DNA of 64,000 nucleotides, taken from positions 249,585,771 to 249,649,770 of the forward strand of contig NC_080571.1 in assembly GCF_030247185.1 (NCBI RefSeq), in the 5' to 3' direction. The position numbers and the translations under genes were made by a program. Below, in pieces: positions 34,301 through 45,037 of the stretch. How positions within the stretch are numbered: the stretch's first letter is position 1; each line of letters starts with the position of its first letter. The notes below the pieces were generated by a model. That model searched no databases. It was not told the origin of the DNA and saw nothing but the letters and a program-made list of their open reading frames with translations. The DNA comes from Malaya genurostris. Taxonomy: Eukaryota; Arthropoda; Insecta; Diptera; Culicidae.

Positions 34301-36163
34301 GGTAAATATGCTGATTGGATTCTTCAATAACATCTAGATGGTTCCATTATGTAAACACTACTGAAAACTAAAGATTTTGAAAGTCTTTGATTAAAACTAC
34401 CCATACAAACGACGTAAATTGTGTTACACTTCAAATAATACATGGAAAACGTATGGAGTCGATTTTCATTACTCACAAATATTCAAAGGTATTATATTCT
34501 CAAACTCAGTTGGTTTGAACTCGTAAGGTAACGTTTTGAATGTGTTGCACGATAGAAGTAAACGAATGTAAAGACACAATTTCTTGTTTGAATTTGGCAC
34601 AACTTTTGGTTTGAATGGCGCCATCTGTTGCGAAACTGTGGGAATATTCTTCTAGGCCGACTATGAGTTCAAAATTGTAACAAACACCAGAAATAACCAT
34701 ATTTGCTAATCCTATCCTGATTATTATGAAATCACTTTTCAACACAACTTTACAGCAGACTTATTTTGAACCCGCATTTAACGACGGCTCGCATAGGTCA
34801 GTCATTTCTAGTTTCAGGGGTTAGAGCCTAGTAAGTCTAATTGGATAATAACTAAAAACATACGCCACAGCTTGGCAACATAGTAGCAAGCTACATCGAT
34901 TTTGCGGTTAACAGCAAACTACCGAGTTAATTATTGGCTTCTGCAATGAACATCTTCTGAATTTTTAATTTCCAAGATTGAGTTGAGTTATGGTGCAAAC
35001 ATGTGCCGTTTGGTGCGATTTCCATAGAACTCGAGGGTATGTTTCACATGGTGAAATAAAGTATTCATCAAATTATTGTGTCTGGAATATATCTCTTATC
35101 CAAATATGAAACATATTCCAGCTACTGACTTGTGAAGTAACCTGAAAACTGGAGCGAACAATTTCTTTTCAGTAATTTCTTAATTGCGAATCACTGTCCC
35201 AGTGCACGCTATGTTTCAGCACCAGCAATTGAGTGTATCGAAAATTAAAAACATCGGTCATGAGCAAAAACTCCAACCACGTCGGTGCTCGGTGACAGGT
35301 CCGGCGGGGTGCATCTACATCATCATCGTCGTCGTCGTCGTCATCCTTACCATCGCATCGCGTCTTCGACAGCATAAAAAACTGCTCCACCTATCAGCGA
35401 ACCTGAAGATGCTATACGCAAGCACGGTCTGAGGCCATAGGGAAAAAAACTGGTGAAAGTGTTGACCCCAAAATTGTTTAAAGTTTTTTTTCAATAATTT
35501 CGCTTTTTTTTTGTTCCAGGGCTCTTCAACTACTACTACTACCTACGGCTGTGATCCTCGGGTTGTTTCGACAGTTTTCGAGCAATTGGTACCCAGAATT
35601 CACAGGTTGCCGCACGAGTAAAAATTGGTGAATGCGTTAGGGTGGGGATTTTCCTACATTTTGCAAAGAGCTTTGTCCAAAAGTGAATATTGTTATAAAA
35701 CACACTTGAAACTTTATGCTCGAACACGTAGCGTGTTTTCCACGACAGACTTTTTGGGGTGGTGTTGCAGATAATCTACAGGTTGAAATCATACACACCT
35801 TAGCACCGTCATCGTTGGATCGCCGTTGTATCATTTTAGGCGATCGTCCTTCACGATTTTGAAGATTAACGCACGTGCTGATAAGTATTATGCATAAGCA
35901 CATAAATTCAAAATCGAAAAGCCCCCGCAAATTACATCGCATAGAGCTGCCACCCAGCAGGGATGGGACAATGGATGGTGTTCAAGTGCAGAGATTAAAA
36001 AAACATCACCGAAGTATACGGAGAACCCGGCCCGAGGCGGTTGCCGTCCGGTCAATAATTGTAGCTACTTGCAAACACACGCGTGCTCAGATTACTCTGT
36101 GGAAGCTAACTGGTTGTTGTTTGCATGGGCATCAAGTGCTATCTCTCGATCACTCTTGGTGGT
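34301..36163. other. unassigned interval, GC-richer from 35.16 kb
   Basis: The left part is AT-rich with nothing recognised. From 35160 on the base composition is more balanced, and frames occur on both strands (73-135 codons) with no recognised domain. Exonic or regulatory content is possible. Confidence 0.3.
35318..35344 (+). repeat. (CATCAT)(CGT)n trinucleotide repeat
   Basis: A 27-bp run of catcat followed by cgt triplets. On the minus strand it reads as an Asp run within a 73-codon frame. Confidence 0.85.
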
Positions 36164-36679
36164 TCACCAGAAACTTGGACAGCCACTCGACAATGAAAAC
36201 CAAACTGAGGAATCGTCGTCGTCGTCGTCGTCGCCGTCGTCATCGTTGGCCGGAGTGGTACACGAGGAGGTGGCGCACATAGATATGATATGTGAATGAA
36301 GCAACCTCATCGGTGTATTGCAGCAGTCCCAATTTGGAACCGGAGGCCTCTTCTGCCAAGTTTGTTCACACGGAATGTGGGGTAAATCGATCAAACGATC
36401 GTTGGAACCTGAGTGAATGAAGTTCGTATTGATTAAGTTGTTACTCTCTGGTAATGGTGGTTGTTGTGTCTGAGCTACTGATGAGATTTTGTCTGCCGAG
36501 AGTAAATAAGTGTTTCTTTTCTCAATTATCGATTCTACTTGGCTACTGTTTTCGTTTTGGTCCGTTTGTGGATCAAATATTTCGGGCATTGGAACTGAAG
36601 TTTTTGTTATATACGACAGGTTCACGAGCCGTATTTTGGAGCTTTCGAAATTAGAATCTTCCTTATAGGCATTGTTCAA
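36164..36679 (-). CDS. uncertain open reading frame, 171 codons; possible exon
   Basis: Longest open frame of the window. I do not recognise it. The sequence is hydrophilic and protein-like in balance (Ser, Asn, Gln, Pro, Thr), with stretches such as 'SVPMPEIFDPQTDQNEN' and 'KRPPVPNWDCCNTPMRLL'. An Asp run encoded by a (GAC)n repeat then precedes the stop. It has no signal peptide or membrane segment. A donor-like 'gatgaggttgctt' occurs after the Cys-Cys segment, so the Asp run may be intronic. It lies in the most balanced-composition part of the window. It could be an exon of an unrecognised gene, or a chance frame kept open by composition. Confidence 0.27.
   Translation of the reverse strand: MNNAYKEDSNFESSKIRLVNLSYITKTSVPMPEIFDPQTDQNENSSQVESIIEKRNTYLLSADKISSVAQTQQPPLPESNNLINTNFIHSGSNDRLIDLPHIPCEQTWQKRPPVPNWDCCNTPMRLLHSHIISMCATSSCTTPANDDDGDDDDDDDSSVWFSLSSGCPSFW
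36212..36245 (+). repeat. (CGT)n trinucleotide repeat
   Basis: Nine or more near-perfect cgt triplets with one cgc and one cat variant. The second such tract is about 0.9 kb from the one at 35318. Confidence 0.85.
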
Positions 36680-36764
36680 ATGCAGTAGGATATAAAATGG
36701 TACGCTTGTTTAGCATTTTAGTTTACCATTTTGGTAAATATTTTCAAATGTTCATCAATACGCA

Positions 36765-36850
36765 TTAAGAAGGCAAAGCCTTTGTATTACTTTATTTTGT
36801 GGAATTTGACCTCTTGTCTCAACAGACTTCACAGCCGATTCATAGTGTTC
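36765..36850 (-). mobile_element. SINE family B fragment
   Basis: Minus-oriented tail and body: 'aaggcaaagcctttgtatta', 'ttgtggaatttgacctcttg', 'tctcaacagacttcacagcc'. The tRNA-like head is absent. Confidence 0.7.
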
Positions 36851-37089
36851 TAGTTTTTTTTTCGAACCGGTCACATACGGATTATTCATTTCCAATTTAA
36901 ATCGATTAGGGTTTAATGAATACGTTTTATAGCGCAAAATGGCAGTGTCAGTTTGCTTTCGTTTATTTTTCAACACAGTCATAAACAACTTACAATTGAG
37001 ACAACGTTCACCAAGAACAAGATAATGTTGTGAATCATATGACATTATCGAGAAGGTATTTTGAACGAACAAAATGTGACACTGCGTGG

Positions 37090-37255
37090 TCAATAAATGA
37101 AAGGCAAAGTCTTATGATCACATTCCCTTTGCGAAATTATGCCACTATATTTTAACAGACTTGGCAGTACAAAACTATTACATAGCAATGCTACAATTCT
37201 ACAAACACTAAAAAAACCTTCAGATCGGGGCTCGAGCAGGTTCATTGAATCGTCA
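37090..37255 (-). mobile_element. SINE family B, diverged copy
   Basis: Minus-oriented: tail 'aggcaaagtcttatgatcac', body 'attttaacagacttggcagt', and a complemented B box in 'gatcggggctcgagcaggtt'. The head is truncated after this. Confidence 0.7.
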
Positions 37256-37344
37256 CATTGGAACTGAAGTAAAAAAATGTCAGTTACCATTGATTTCTGG
37301 TGTTGTGGTATTTGATCTATAGTAAATTAAATTTAAGATTTCCT

Positions 37345-37990
37345 AAAAACCTGTTTTAAACCACCTAGTAATGTTATGATGCCTTTCTCATGTGAACAGT
37401 ATTCTCAACAAATTTATTGTGGTTTCTTTAAAAAAAAAAGTTAGCTAACATAGCCTAAAAACCGAAGTAGTTTCGAGCCAAAATCGGAAGATTTTTGTTC
37501 AGTTTTCTTCAGCATCGGTCTAATTGACGGTTTTGAATTTTAAACAAACTCGGTTGAGCCAATTTCCGGTATTTTCGTAGACGGATTCAGAAGTCGGTTC
37601 GTATGGTCAGCAGTTAACATGGTCTACTAATTGGAAGTTTTGGGCCCAAGTTAGAAGAATGTTTCCTTTTTTTTGCTTCCCTTGAAAATTCAAACACTCA
37701 TCACCCTATAATTCCATCATCGGAATCCAGATCCGAATAAAATTCAGAATTTCTGTAAATGACCGTAAGGCATTTAATTTGAATCTAAGTTTGAACAAAT
37801 CGGTTGAACCGTTGCGGAGAAAAGTGAGTTAGTTCCATTTTGGACCACTATTTTCGGTACTTCCGGAACCGGATTTCGGTGATCGATGTAGCCGAAGTTT
37901 TGAGTCCGATTTAGAATTTTTTTCCCTCTTTTGCATCGTTGCACTATACGATGGCTTGAAATTATATACAATCATCACTCTTTAATTCAG
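37345..37990 (-). repeat. interspersed culicine repeat, right-terminal portion
   Basis: Starts with the shared terminus 'aaaacctgttttaaaccacc' followed by 'tgatgcctttctcatg', then diverged internal units ('gtacttccggaaccgg' at 37858, 'ccctataattccatcatcgg' at 37703). The opposite terminus is missing. Confidence 0.75.
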
Positions 37991-38583
37991 AGGTGGAATG
38001 AAGCCTATTTTGCGCACGAAAATGTGAATCAAGAATTCCGATTATGAATGAAGAAACCAAACACAGTAATTCAACGAATTGGGTAACAAAACTGAAATTG
38101 CGATTATTTTTTAAATTGTGGTAACAGTGCTTGTTACACAGAGTAGCAGCAGACCTTATGTATAGGTGCTCGTTTGATTGCTCTGAGACAAATTTGTCTT
38201 CATTCTCAGAGACAGGTAATTTTCGTTATATTAAACTACTTTTCAAACCTGATAATATCGGAAACTGGAGTAATTTTTTACATTGAATTTTGGTTCCTAA
38301 AAATATTTTAATAAACGTACGAGTATATTATCGAACTTAATTCGTCAAGGTTAAAACATATGATTTCTATACAATTAGATTAAAATTGATAGGTTCGTCA
38401 TCAATATCCAATATTCAAAAATCTCCAACATCTTGTAGGTTAAATTTAATTTAAATAATACATCAAATAACTTTGAATCTGTTAGATCAAATACACAACA
38501 TACAATATATGAAATGAATCCCGCAGCCAAGGGAAACACGTAGAAAGTTTCCATGCAAAAATCAACACATTTGTACTGAAAGT

Positions 38584-38736
38584 ACCGGCTAAGATTTTAT
38601 CCGGTTATCCCATTCAAAGTTTTCTGTTCTGGAAAGTTCAAGTACGGTTTTTGGCACACAAAATATTAATTCGGTTTACGTATTCAAAATTACTTAAAGG
38701 AGGTTCCATCGATAAGTTGCACTTATCAGCCGTTCA
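38584..38736 (-). repeat. diverged fragment related to the hairpin arm at 23276-23544
   Basis: It shares ordered blocks with the right hairpin arm: 'ttttatccggtt', 'cattcaaagtttt', 'acggtttttgg', 'ttcaaaattacttaaa', and 'cacttatc' followed by 'agccgttc'. The mirror-image arm is absent, so this is a half element or an old collapsed copy. Confidence 0.6.
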
Positions 38737-38879
38737 TATAACGCTCATTCACGTTTTGAAATCTTCTATGTTTCTAACAGTATCGCATACAGAGATTTTT
38801 TGATAAAATGTCTTGGAAATTTATGTTTCATTCATGTCTATTCATGTTAACTTGAATATGTGTATTAGGGCGCAGAAAA

Positions 38880-39070
38880 CTTTTTTGTTTTTGTCGCTCA
38901 TTTGAATCACGATGAAAAATCTAAAATTATAGTGGTCTATGACTCCTAAATGGAACTGGTATCGAACGATTTTCACGAGCTTAGATTGAAAACAAAGGTA
39001 TTATTAGCTGAATGCCATTCAGATCCAACTTCTGATTACAATTCTGCAATTCCAGAACTATGAGGATTTT
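38880..39070 (+). repeat. interspersed culicine repeat fragment
   Basis: Internal unit only: 'cgaacgattttcacgagctt' and 'agatccaacttctgattac', diverged. Confidence 0.5.
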
Positions 39071-39437
39071 AGCATTATGGTTATTCACCTCACCGGATCA
39101 GAAAAACTCCATCATAAAAAATTAAAACCGGCATATAAGTCTTCACAACTTATCTCACACATTTCAAATGACCTTCTATGTCGAATATATAAACAGAATC
39201 AGGATATATTCAAAAAATAAGCCAAGTTCGATTTATATGCTCATTTGAGTTTTGCTGAGGGTCTACAAATAGTTTAGACATCATTTTTTCATATTGTTGC
39301 ATCTAATTAGAAAGCGACACTCATATGTAAAAGATCCTTCAGTTGAATTCTTGAACTTTACGCGTTTGAATTTGTGTAGCAAAATCTGCACTCCTGTTAC
39401 TTCTGTGTATGATATTCAAGCTAAAAATTATTAACTG

Positions 39438-40280
39438 TTTTGCCTTTCTCATACAGAAAGGTTATGCAATCACTGTGAAAACCGACTTTTTAAATGAGGC
39501 CCGGAGGGCCGAGTGTCATATACCATTCGACTCAGTTCGTCGAGTACGCAAAATGCCTGTGTGTGTATGTGCGTATGTGTGTATGTAATGTTTTTTAGCA
39601 CTAACTTTTCTCGGAGATGGCTGAACCGATTTTCACAAACTTAGATTCAAATGAAAAGTTTTATGGTCCCATACCAAATTCCTGAATATTATTTGGATCC
39701 GACTTACGGTTCCGGAATTATGGGGTAAAATGTGCAAAAAATTGTGAAAATAAGTACATTAACTTTTATCAGAGATGGCTGAACCGATTCTCACAAACTT
39801 AAATTCAAATGAAAGGTCGTAAGGTCCCATACAAAATTTCTGAATATTATTTGGATCCGACTTCCGGTTCGGGAGTTATGGGGTAATATGTGCAAAAAAA
39901 AAGAAAATATGTGTTCTAACTTTTCTCATAGATGGCACGACCGATTTTCACAAACTTAGGTTCAAATGAAAGGTCCTGTAGTCCCATACGTAATTCCTGA
40001 ATTCCATGCGGATCCGACTTCCGGATCCGGAAATATAGTGGATTAAAAATTGTGTACCATCACTGAAAATGGGGAAAAAATCATAAAAAAATTTCTAAAT
40101 CGACCTCAAATCTTTTCCAATGGATAGTTTTTATCAGTAGACGGTCAATCAAACCGATTTCGATTGTTCTTTTAAGAATCGAAGAAAATTATTTTGAAGA
40201 GTACCACAGTATTATATATAATAGTATGATTGATATGAGAAAGGCATCGTTAAACCACTAAGTAGATTAAAAAAGGTTTT
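39438..40280 (+). repeat. interspersed culicine repeat, essentially complete copy
   Basis: The left end is 'ttttgcctttctcatacaga' followed by 'aaggttatgcaatcactgtg', containing the GCCTTTCT/AGAAAGG hairpin. Next come 'cataccattcgactcagttc' and a (TG)n tract (39557-39588). Three tandem units of about 155 bp start near 39599, 39758 and 39912 ('acttttctcggagatggctg' type). The right end is 'tgagaaaggcatcgttaaac' then 'cactaagtagatt'. No coding capacity, so this is a non-autonomous element of unknown superfamily. Confidence 0.85.
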
Positions 40281-40329
40281 TATTGATTATATTAATCCAT
40301 CACGACGGTATTGCTGAATAAATTTCCAA

Positions 40330-40590
40330 TACTCCACGAAACAGGGAATTTCGATGCGACCGACGAAATAAACTTAACTAACGAGTCTAAAATTGTTGAT
40401 ATCGGATAACCTATATACGAGAAAATTGAGCGGAAATCAGTTTTGACGTTTAAGTCACTTATACCATCATATCACCGGAACCGAAAGTGACAGCTATTTG
40501 AACTTCAAACCTCAATGGGCACAGGGTCACATTAAAACGAGTCTAACTTTGTTGAAATGTTCATTCCGAATCAGACAGTGATACTGATAA
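40330..40590 (+). repeat. interspersed repeat fragment, related to 545-1600
   Basis: It contains 'tatcaccggaaccgaaagtg' and 'acgagtctaactttgttgaa', the same unit type as in the first 1.6 kb. Confidence 0.55.
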
Positions 40591-40699
40591 TGATGAATAC
40601 ATTTTTAAATTCTAAGTAAAATTAAAATTTATCAAAAATCATTCATTTTAAATACCTACAACAAATATGTGATATGAAAAGAAAATACTGACTATTTTT

Positions 40700-40880
40700 G
40701 TTTACTGTGAGTCACCCCGCTTTAATTCCGGAACCAGATTAAATTCAGCGATTCTATAAAGGGTCGTAGGCCTTGATTCTACGCTTGAGAAAATCGGATC
40801 AGTCGCCGCGAAGAAAAGAGAGTTAGTTCTATTCTGGATTTTTGACCACTGTTTCCGGTACTTCCGGAACAAGTGGTGGT
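40700..40880 (-). repeat. interspersed culicine repeat fragment
   Basis: Minus-oriented unit with 'attccggaaccagattaaat' and 'ctgtttccggtacttccgga'. Confidence 0.6.
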
Positions 40881-41167
40881 GAGCTCACTTCATCCGCGTT
40901 CCTTGTCGCTATTTTTTTCAAATAGCGATTCGTTAGCAATGCTATCATTTTTTTTTTCATCAGTTCATATATTATTGTCAATTTTGATTGTGTTGTAATT
41001 TGATCAACAGTTGCATATTTTATGTCGTATGTACGTGAAAGTGGTGGTATTTTAAGGGAGCACGTACCCACCGGGTGACATCAATCCTAAATCAGTTGAA
41101 GCGAGAGCACCAGGACTTCAGGGCATCTCAGGAACTTATGAAATGATGCATATGGTATGGTGATGAA

Positions 41168-41252
41168 TTATATTATCGTATATTATATTATATTCTATTG
41201 TATTGTACTATACTATATTGTATTATATTTATATCATGTTATATTATATTAT
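41168..41252. repeat. TATAT-rich simple repeat
   Basis: Imperfect 'tatat(t/a)' tract lying directly against the start of the next element. TA-rich targets fit that element, whose other end also lies in 'tatatatata'. Confidence 0.8.
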
Positions 41253-44188
41253 ACTAGCTGAATTACCCGGCGTTGCTCGGAAATGTTTCGTGAAGGGAAG
41301 GCCGAAAAAAATTCTCGAAGTTGTCCTGCTTAGTGAAATACTCTGATTGTAGTGAAACATAACTCAGACGGAAATCCGATTGAACAATACTCCGGTCATG
41401 TTCAGATTGCGAATGATCAGTGTCCCATCTCAGATCTCACAATAATCATAATTTTGATGGTATTCTCAACAAATTGGGTCAGTTTTATATTTGAATCCTT
41501 TTGTTAGACACTTTTAAAACATCTTTCTCTCTATAAATACCTTCTTAGTAACCTCCGAGTTTCATATGTATATGTGCTTGTAACTTACTTGAATTATTTT
41601 GTATGTGTGCTTGTAACGTACTTCTGTACTTCGTCGCATTCGACCTACAATACCTTTGGCTTCCATGGCTTTAAACACTTGCTACTACCTCCTCTTTATA
41701 AAAATTTTTATGACATCATTAATTGCTCAAAATTTTCCATCTGATAATGATTATTTTATAACGAAAGGCTGTTTACCATCATAACTACATTTGTACTATA
41801 GAATAACGTTTTTATATAATTTATTTTATCACGGCTTTAACCATTTTGGTCGTTCATCGGAGAGGAAAACGTATAGAATAATTATTCAGTCAATACAAAT
41901 GTCGTTATAAACTTATTTCCATCACCTTGTGTCGACAGTTTTCTGATTTACATACCAAAATTCACATTGATCGTATGATTTCTTCAATTCAGATCAATGT
42001 TGAGAATACTTATTCCTCCTCCTTCTTGTGAATATTTTTGTGAACTAAGTGAGTTGCTAGAAATATACTGTACTCTTGAAGAAGTACCGATTTTTCGTAA
42101 AACCCGATCAATTTTCTCTTACACTTTCCATGTTCGGTGCACTTGCTACACTCCCTCATCCTGAAAATAACCTTATAATCTATTTTGATTTAACTTCCCT
42201 TTTGTTAGTGAACTTACTACAGATCTCCTCCATGATTACCCTTAGTAGTGTAGAAAGTATCTCTGCTTTTCGAAAAAAATCGATTCGGTACTTGTGCCAA
42301 ACTTGGTGGCGGTTCGTTTAGTTGTTTCGTAGTTATGCTGAGACATAAATACACTTGCGTTCATAGGCAGATAAAGATTATTTTCTCTTAGTTATTTGAA
42401 TACCCCGGAAAAATTTTACCAGATCTTTTGAAATTATTCGATGAAAATTGCGTTTCAATCAAATTAACAACAGAAATACTATCTACTACGACCTTGAAAT
42501 TCTTGCCACTATCTTGTTTTACAAAAAATGGGAGATTGAAATTTATTTTCAGAACCCCTCCTTCTAGTCTAAATGCCGATTTTCTTCAAATTATATGAAT
42601 TTCTCCCCCATGTTAAGGACACTTGCTACACACTTTCCCCCATGAAAATGTCCTAATGATCATCTCTAAAGAGCCAGAAGTATCTGTGCCAAATTTGATA
42701 GCAATCCGTTCAGTAGTTCCGGAGTTCTGCCGTTACAAACATTACATCCCCTTTTCAAAGGGCGTACTACATCCACTTCACACGAATACCCTTATAATCA
42801 TATCTAAGTTGCGCAAAAAGTATCTATGGTCTTTAAAAAGTATCAATTCTCGTCAAATTAAATAAATTTTTACATGACCCCTGTTAAGGACACTTGCTAC
42901 GCTCCCTCCCCCATAAAAATACCCTTACAACTATCTCTGAAGAGCAAAAAGCAGCTATGCCATATGTGATAGCAATCCGTTCTGTAGTTTCGGAGTTATG
43001 CCGTTACATCCCCCTTTTTAAAGGCACTTGCTACATCCACCTCCATATACATATATCATATCTAAGATACGGAAAATGTTTGCATAATCTTCAAAAATTA
43101 TCGATTCTTGTCAAATTTTCTGAATTGTGTTATAGTCTGTTAATGATACTTGCTACGCTTCCTCCCTTAAAAAATACCTTTATGACTATTTCTGAAGAGA
43201 AAGAAATAACTGTTAAATTTTATAGTAAGTAGTTTCGAAGTTATGCCATTACAAACATTACACCCCCCATTTTAAAGGCACTTGCTCCATCATATCTCTA
43301 TTGAATCCTATCTACGGTATGCAAAATGTTTCTAAGATCTTCAAAAATATCGATTTTCGTCAAGTTATGTGTATTTTTCATGACCCCCCCTTGTTAATGA
43401 CACTTGCTACGCTCCCCCCCCCCCCACAGAAAAATACGCTTAGGACAATCTCTGAAGAGCAAGAAGTACATGTGCCAAGTTTAATAGCAATCCGTTCAGT
43501 AGTTCCGGAATTATGCCATTACAAACATTACACCCCCCTTTTTAAAAGCTCTTGCTACATCCACCCCTCATATAATCATATCTAATATATGCAAAATATA
43601 TCTATGGTCTTAAAAAAGTATTGATTCTCGTCAAATTAGACATATTTTTTCATGACCCCCTCCTGTTAAGGACACTTACTACGCTTCCTTCCTTTTTAAA
43701 ATACCCTTAGGGCCATCTGATTCTCGTCAAATTAGACATATTTTTTCATGACCCCCTCCTGTTAAGGACACTTACTACGCTTCCTTCCTTTTTAAAATAC
43801 CCTTAGGGCCATCTCAGAAAAGCATAAAGTATCTGTGCCAAGTTTGGTGGCAATCCGTTCAGTAGTTTCGGAATTATGCCGTTTTAAACATTCCACCCCC
43901 CTATTTAAAGGCACTTGCTACATCCACCCCCCATATAGTCATATTCAAGGTATGCAAAATGTTTCTACGGTCTTCAAAACGTATCGATTCTTGTCAAGTT
44001 ATATGAATTTTTTCATGACCCCTCCTTGTTAATGACACTTGCTACGCTCCCTCCCCTATAAAAATACTCCCCAAACCATCTCTGAAATGCAAGAAGTATC
44101 TGTGCCAAGTTTGGTGGCAATCCGTACAGTAGTTCCGAAGTTATCGCGTTACAAACATACAAACTTACATCCATTTTTATATATATAG
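41253..44188 (+). mobile_element. non-coding element with internal tandem repeats of about 260 bp
   Basis: The left end 'actagctgaattacccggcg' is a widespread arthropod repeat terminus. The right end is 'acaaacttacatccattttt' followed by TATA. Between them are about seven diverged units, each with 'gacacttgctacgctccctc', 'ccatctctgaagagcaa', 'gtgccaagtttggtggcaat', 'tccgttcagtagttccgga' and 'cccttttt.aaaggcacttgc'. Unit starts lie near 42617, 42890, 43148, 43400, 43672 and 44033. A further 96-bp direct duplication lies at 43622-43813. Short plus-strand frames (80-112 codons) merely follow the units and are not genes. Superfamily unknown to me. Confidence 0.75.
41797..41881 (-). mobile_element. 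65-bp retroposon tail with 10-bp target duplication
   Basis: The duplication 'tatagaataa' (41797-41806 and 41872-41881) flanks a 65-bp insert. It contains 'tttattttatcacggctttaa' and 'ttggtcgttcatcgg', homologous to the insert at 2811-2874 ('tttatttatacccggttata', 'acggtcgttcaccgg'). It is nested in the element at 41253-44188. Confidence 0.75.
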
Positions 44189-44883
44189 GTTATGTAACAT
44201 TTTATTATAATAATATAAAACATATATCATGGGGACGTTATGGGAGGGAGTATCAGAGCATCGGACGAATTGAAGACTAAATGAGGGATGGCGAATAGTC
44301 AGCCTATGTCACTTGAAGGAAACTTGATTCCTTCTGAAGGTTTGAAATGTGTCTAACGAGCCCTTCTCAAACGAACCATCAGGCGGGTTCAAGCATGTAT
44401 AGTATGCACTGGATGTTATGGTTGGAAGAGCATCTCGGAATACGAGTAAGTGACTCTGCTTACATATTCAACCAATCCTTTTTGTTCGCTTTTCGGTAAT
44501 AGCTATAGTAAGAAGATGACTGGATAAGGCATATCGGGGCTACTGTAAGTCTACCCGCATCCACTGGCAAGTTCTATGGGGAAGCAGTGCCTTTCATTTG
44601 AATCTAAGTTGGTAGCCGGATTTCGCCATCTTGGAAATATTATTTTTCGGTTCCTACTCATCAAATCCATCAAATATCCGTATGATTAGGCTTTAAAACA
44701 TTCACTGCACGAACTTTGTATACGAAGTGAATTCCGAATAACGTAAACTTTTTTCACGAAGTAAATTCCAAATAACTTTTTTACGAACTAACTCGATTTA
44801 AAGCCTGTTCGCACTATACCGGGACGGGACCATCCGGGACGTTTTTTTCCTCATCGGCGATGACTGAACTACCGGCATGTGTA
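44189..44883. other. unassigned interval
   Basis: No recognised gene or element. Confidence 0.35.
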
Positions 44884-45037
44884 TGTAATGGAATCCCCGT
44901 TCCGGGATAAAATCCATTTGGTTGCCACCGATATTCCTCGTAGAGTTTTTTCCCAGCGCCGACGGTGCGAAAAACTCGGCAAGGAATATCGGCGGCAACC
45001 AAATGGATTTTATCCCGGATCCGGGATTCCAATACAT
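44884..45037. mobile_element. short hairpin (foldback) element
   Basis: Left arm about 44884-44957 and right arm about 44965-45037, with a loop of only about 7 bp. Paired landmarks are 'gataaaatccatttggttgc' on the left and 'gcaaccaaatggattttatc' on the right, with 'ccgatattcct' / 'aggaatatcgg' near the centre. Frames on both strands across it share translated segments for this reason. It resembles a palindromic MITE. Outer boundaries and target duplication were not resolved. Confidence 0.8.

Noticed and set aside
35875..36282. 135-codon plus-strand frame ending in an Arg run
   Set aside because: The Arg run is the (CGT)n repeat read in one frame. The rest has no recognisable domain and overlaps the more protein-like minus-strand frame.
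41253..44188. Regularly spaced repeats as a CRISPR-like array
   Set aside because: Units of about 260 bp are diverged along their whole length with no constant-repeat/variable-spacer pattern. The window is eukaryotic.
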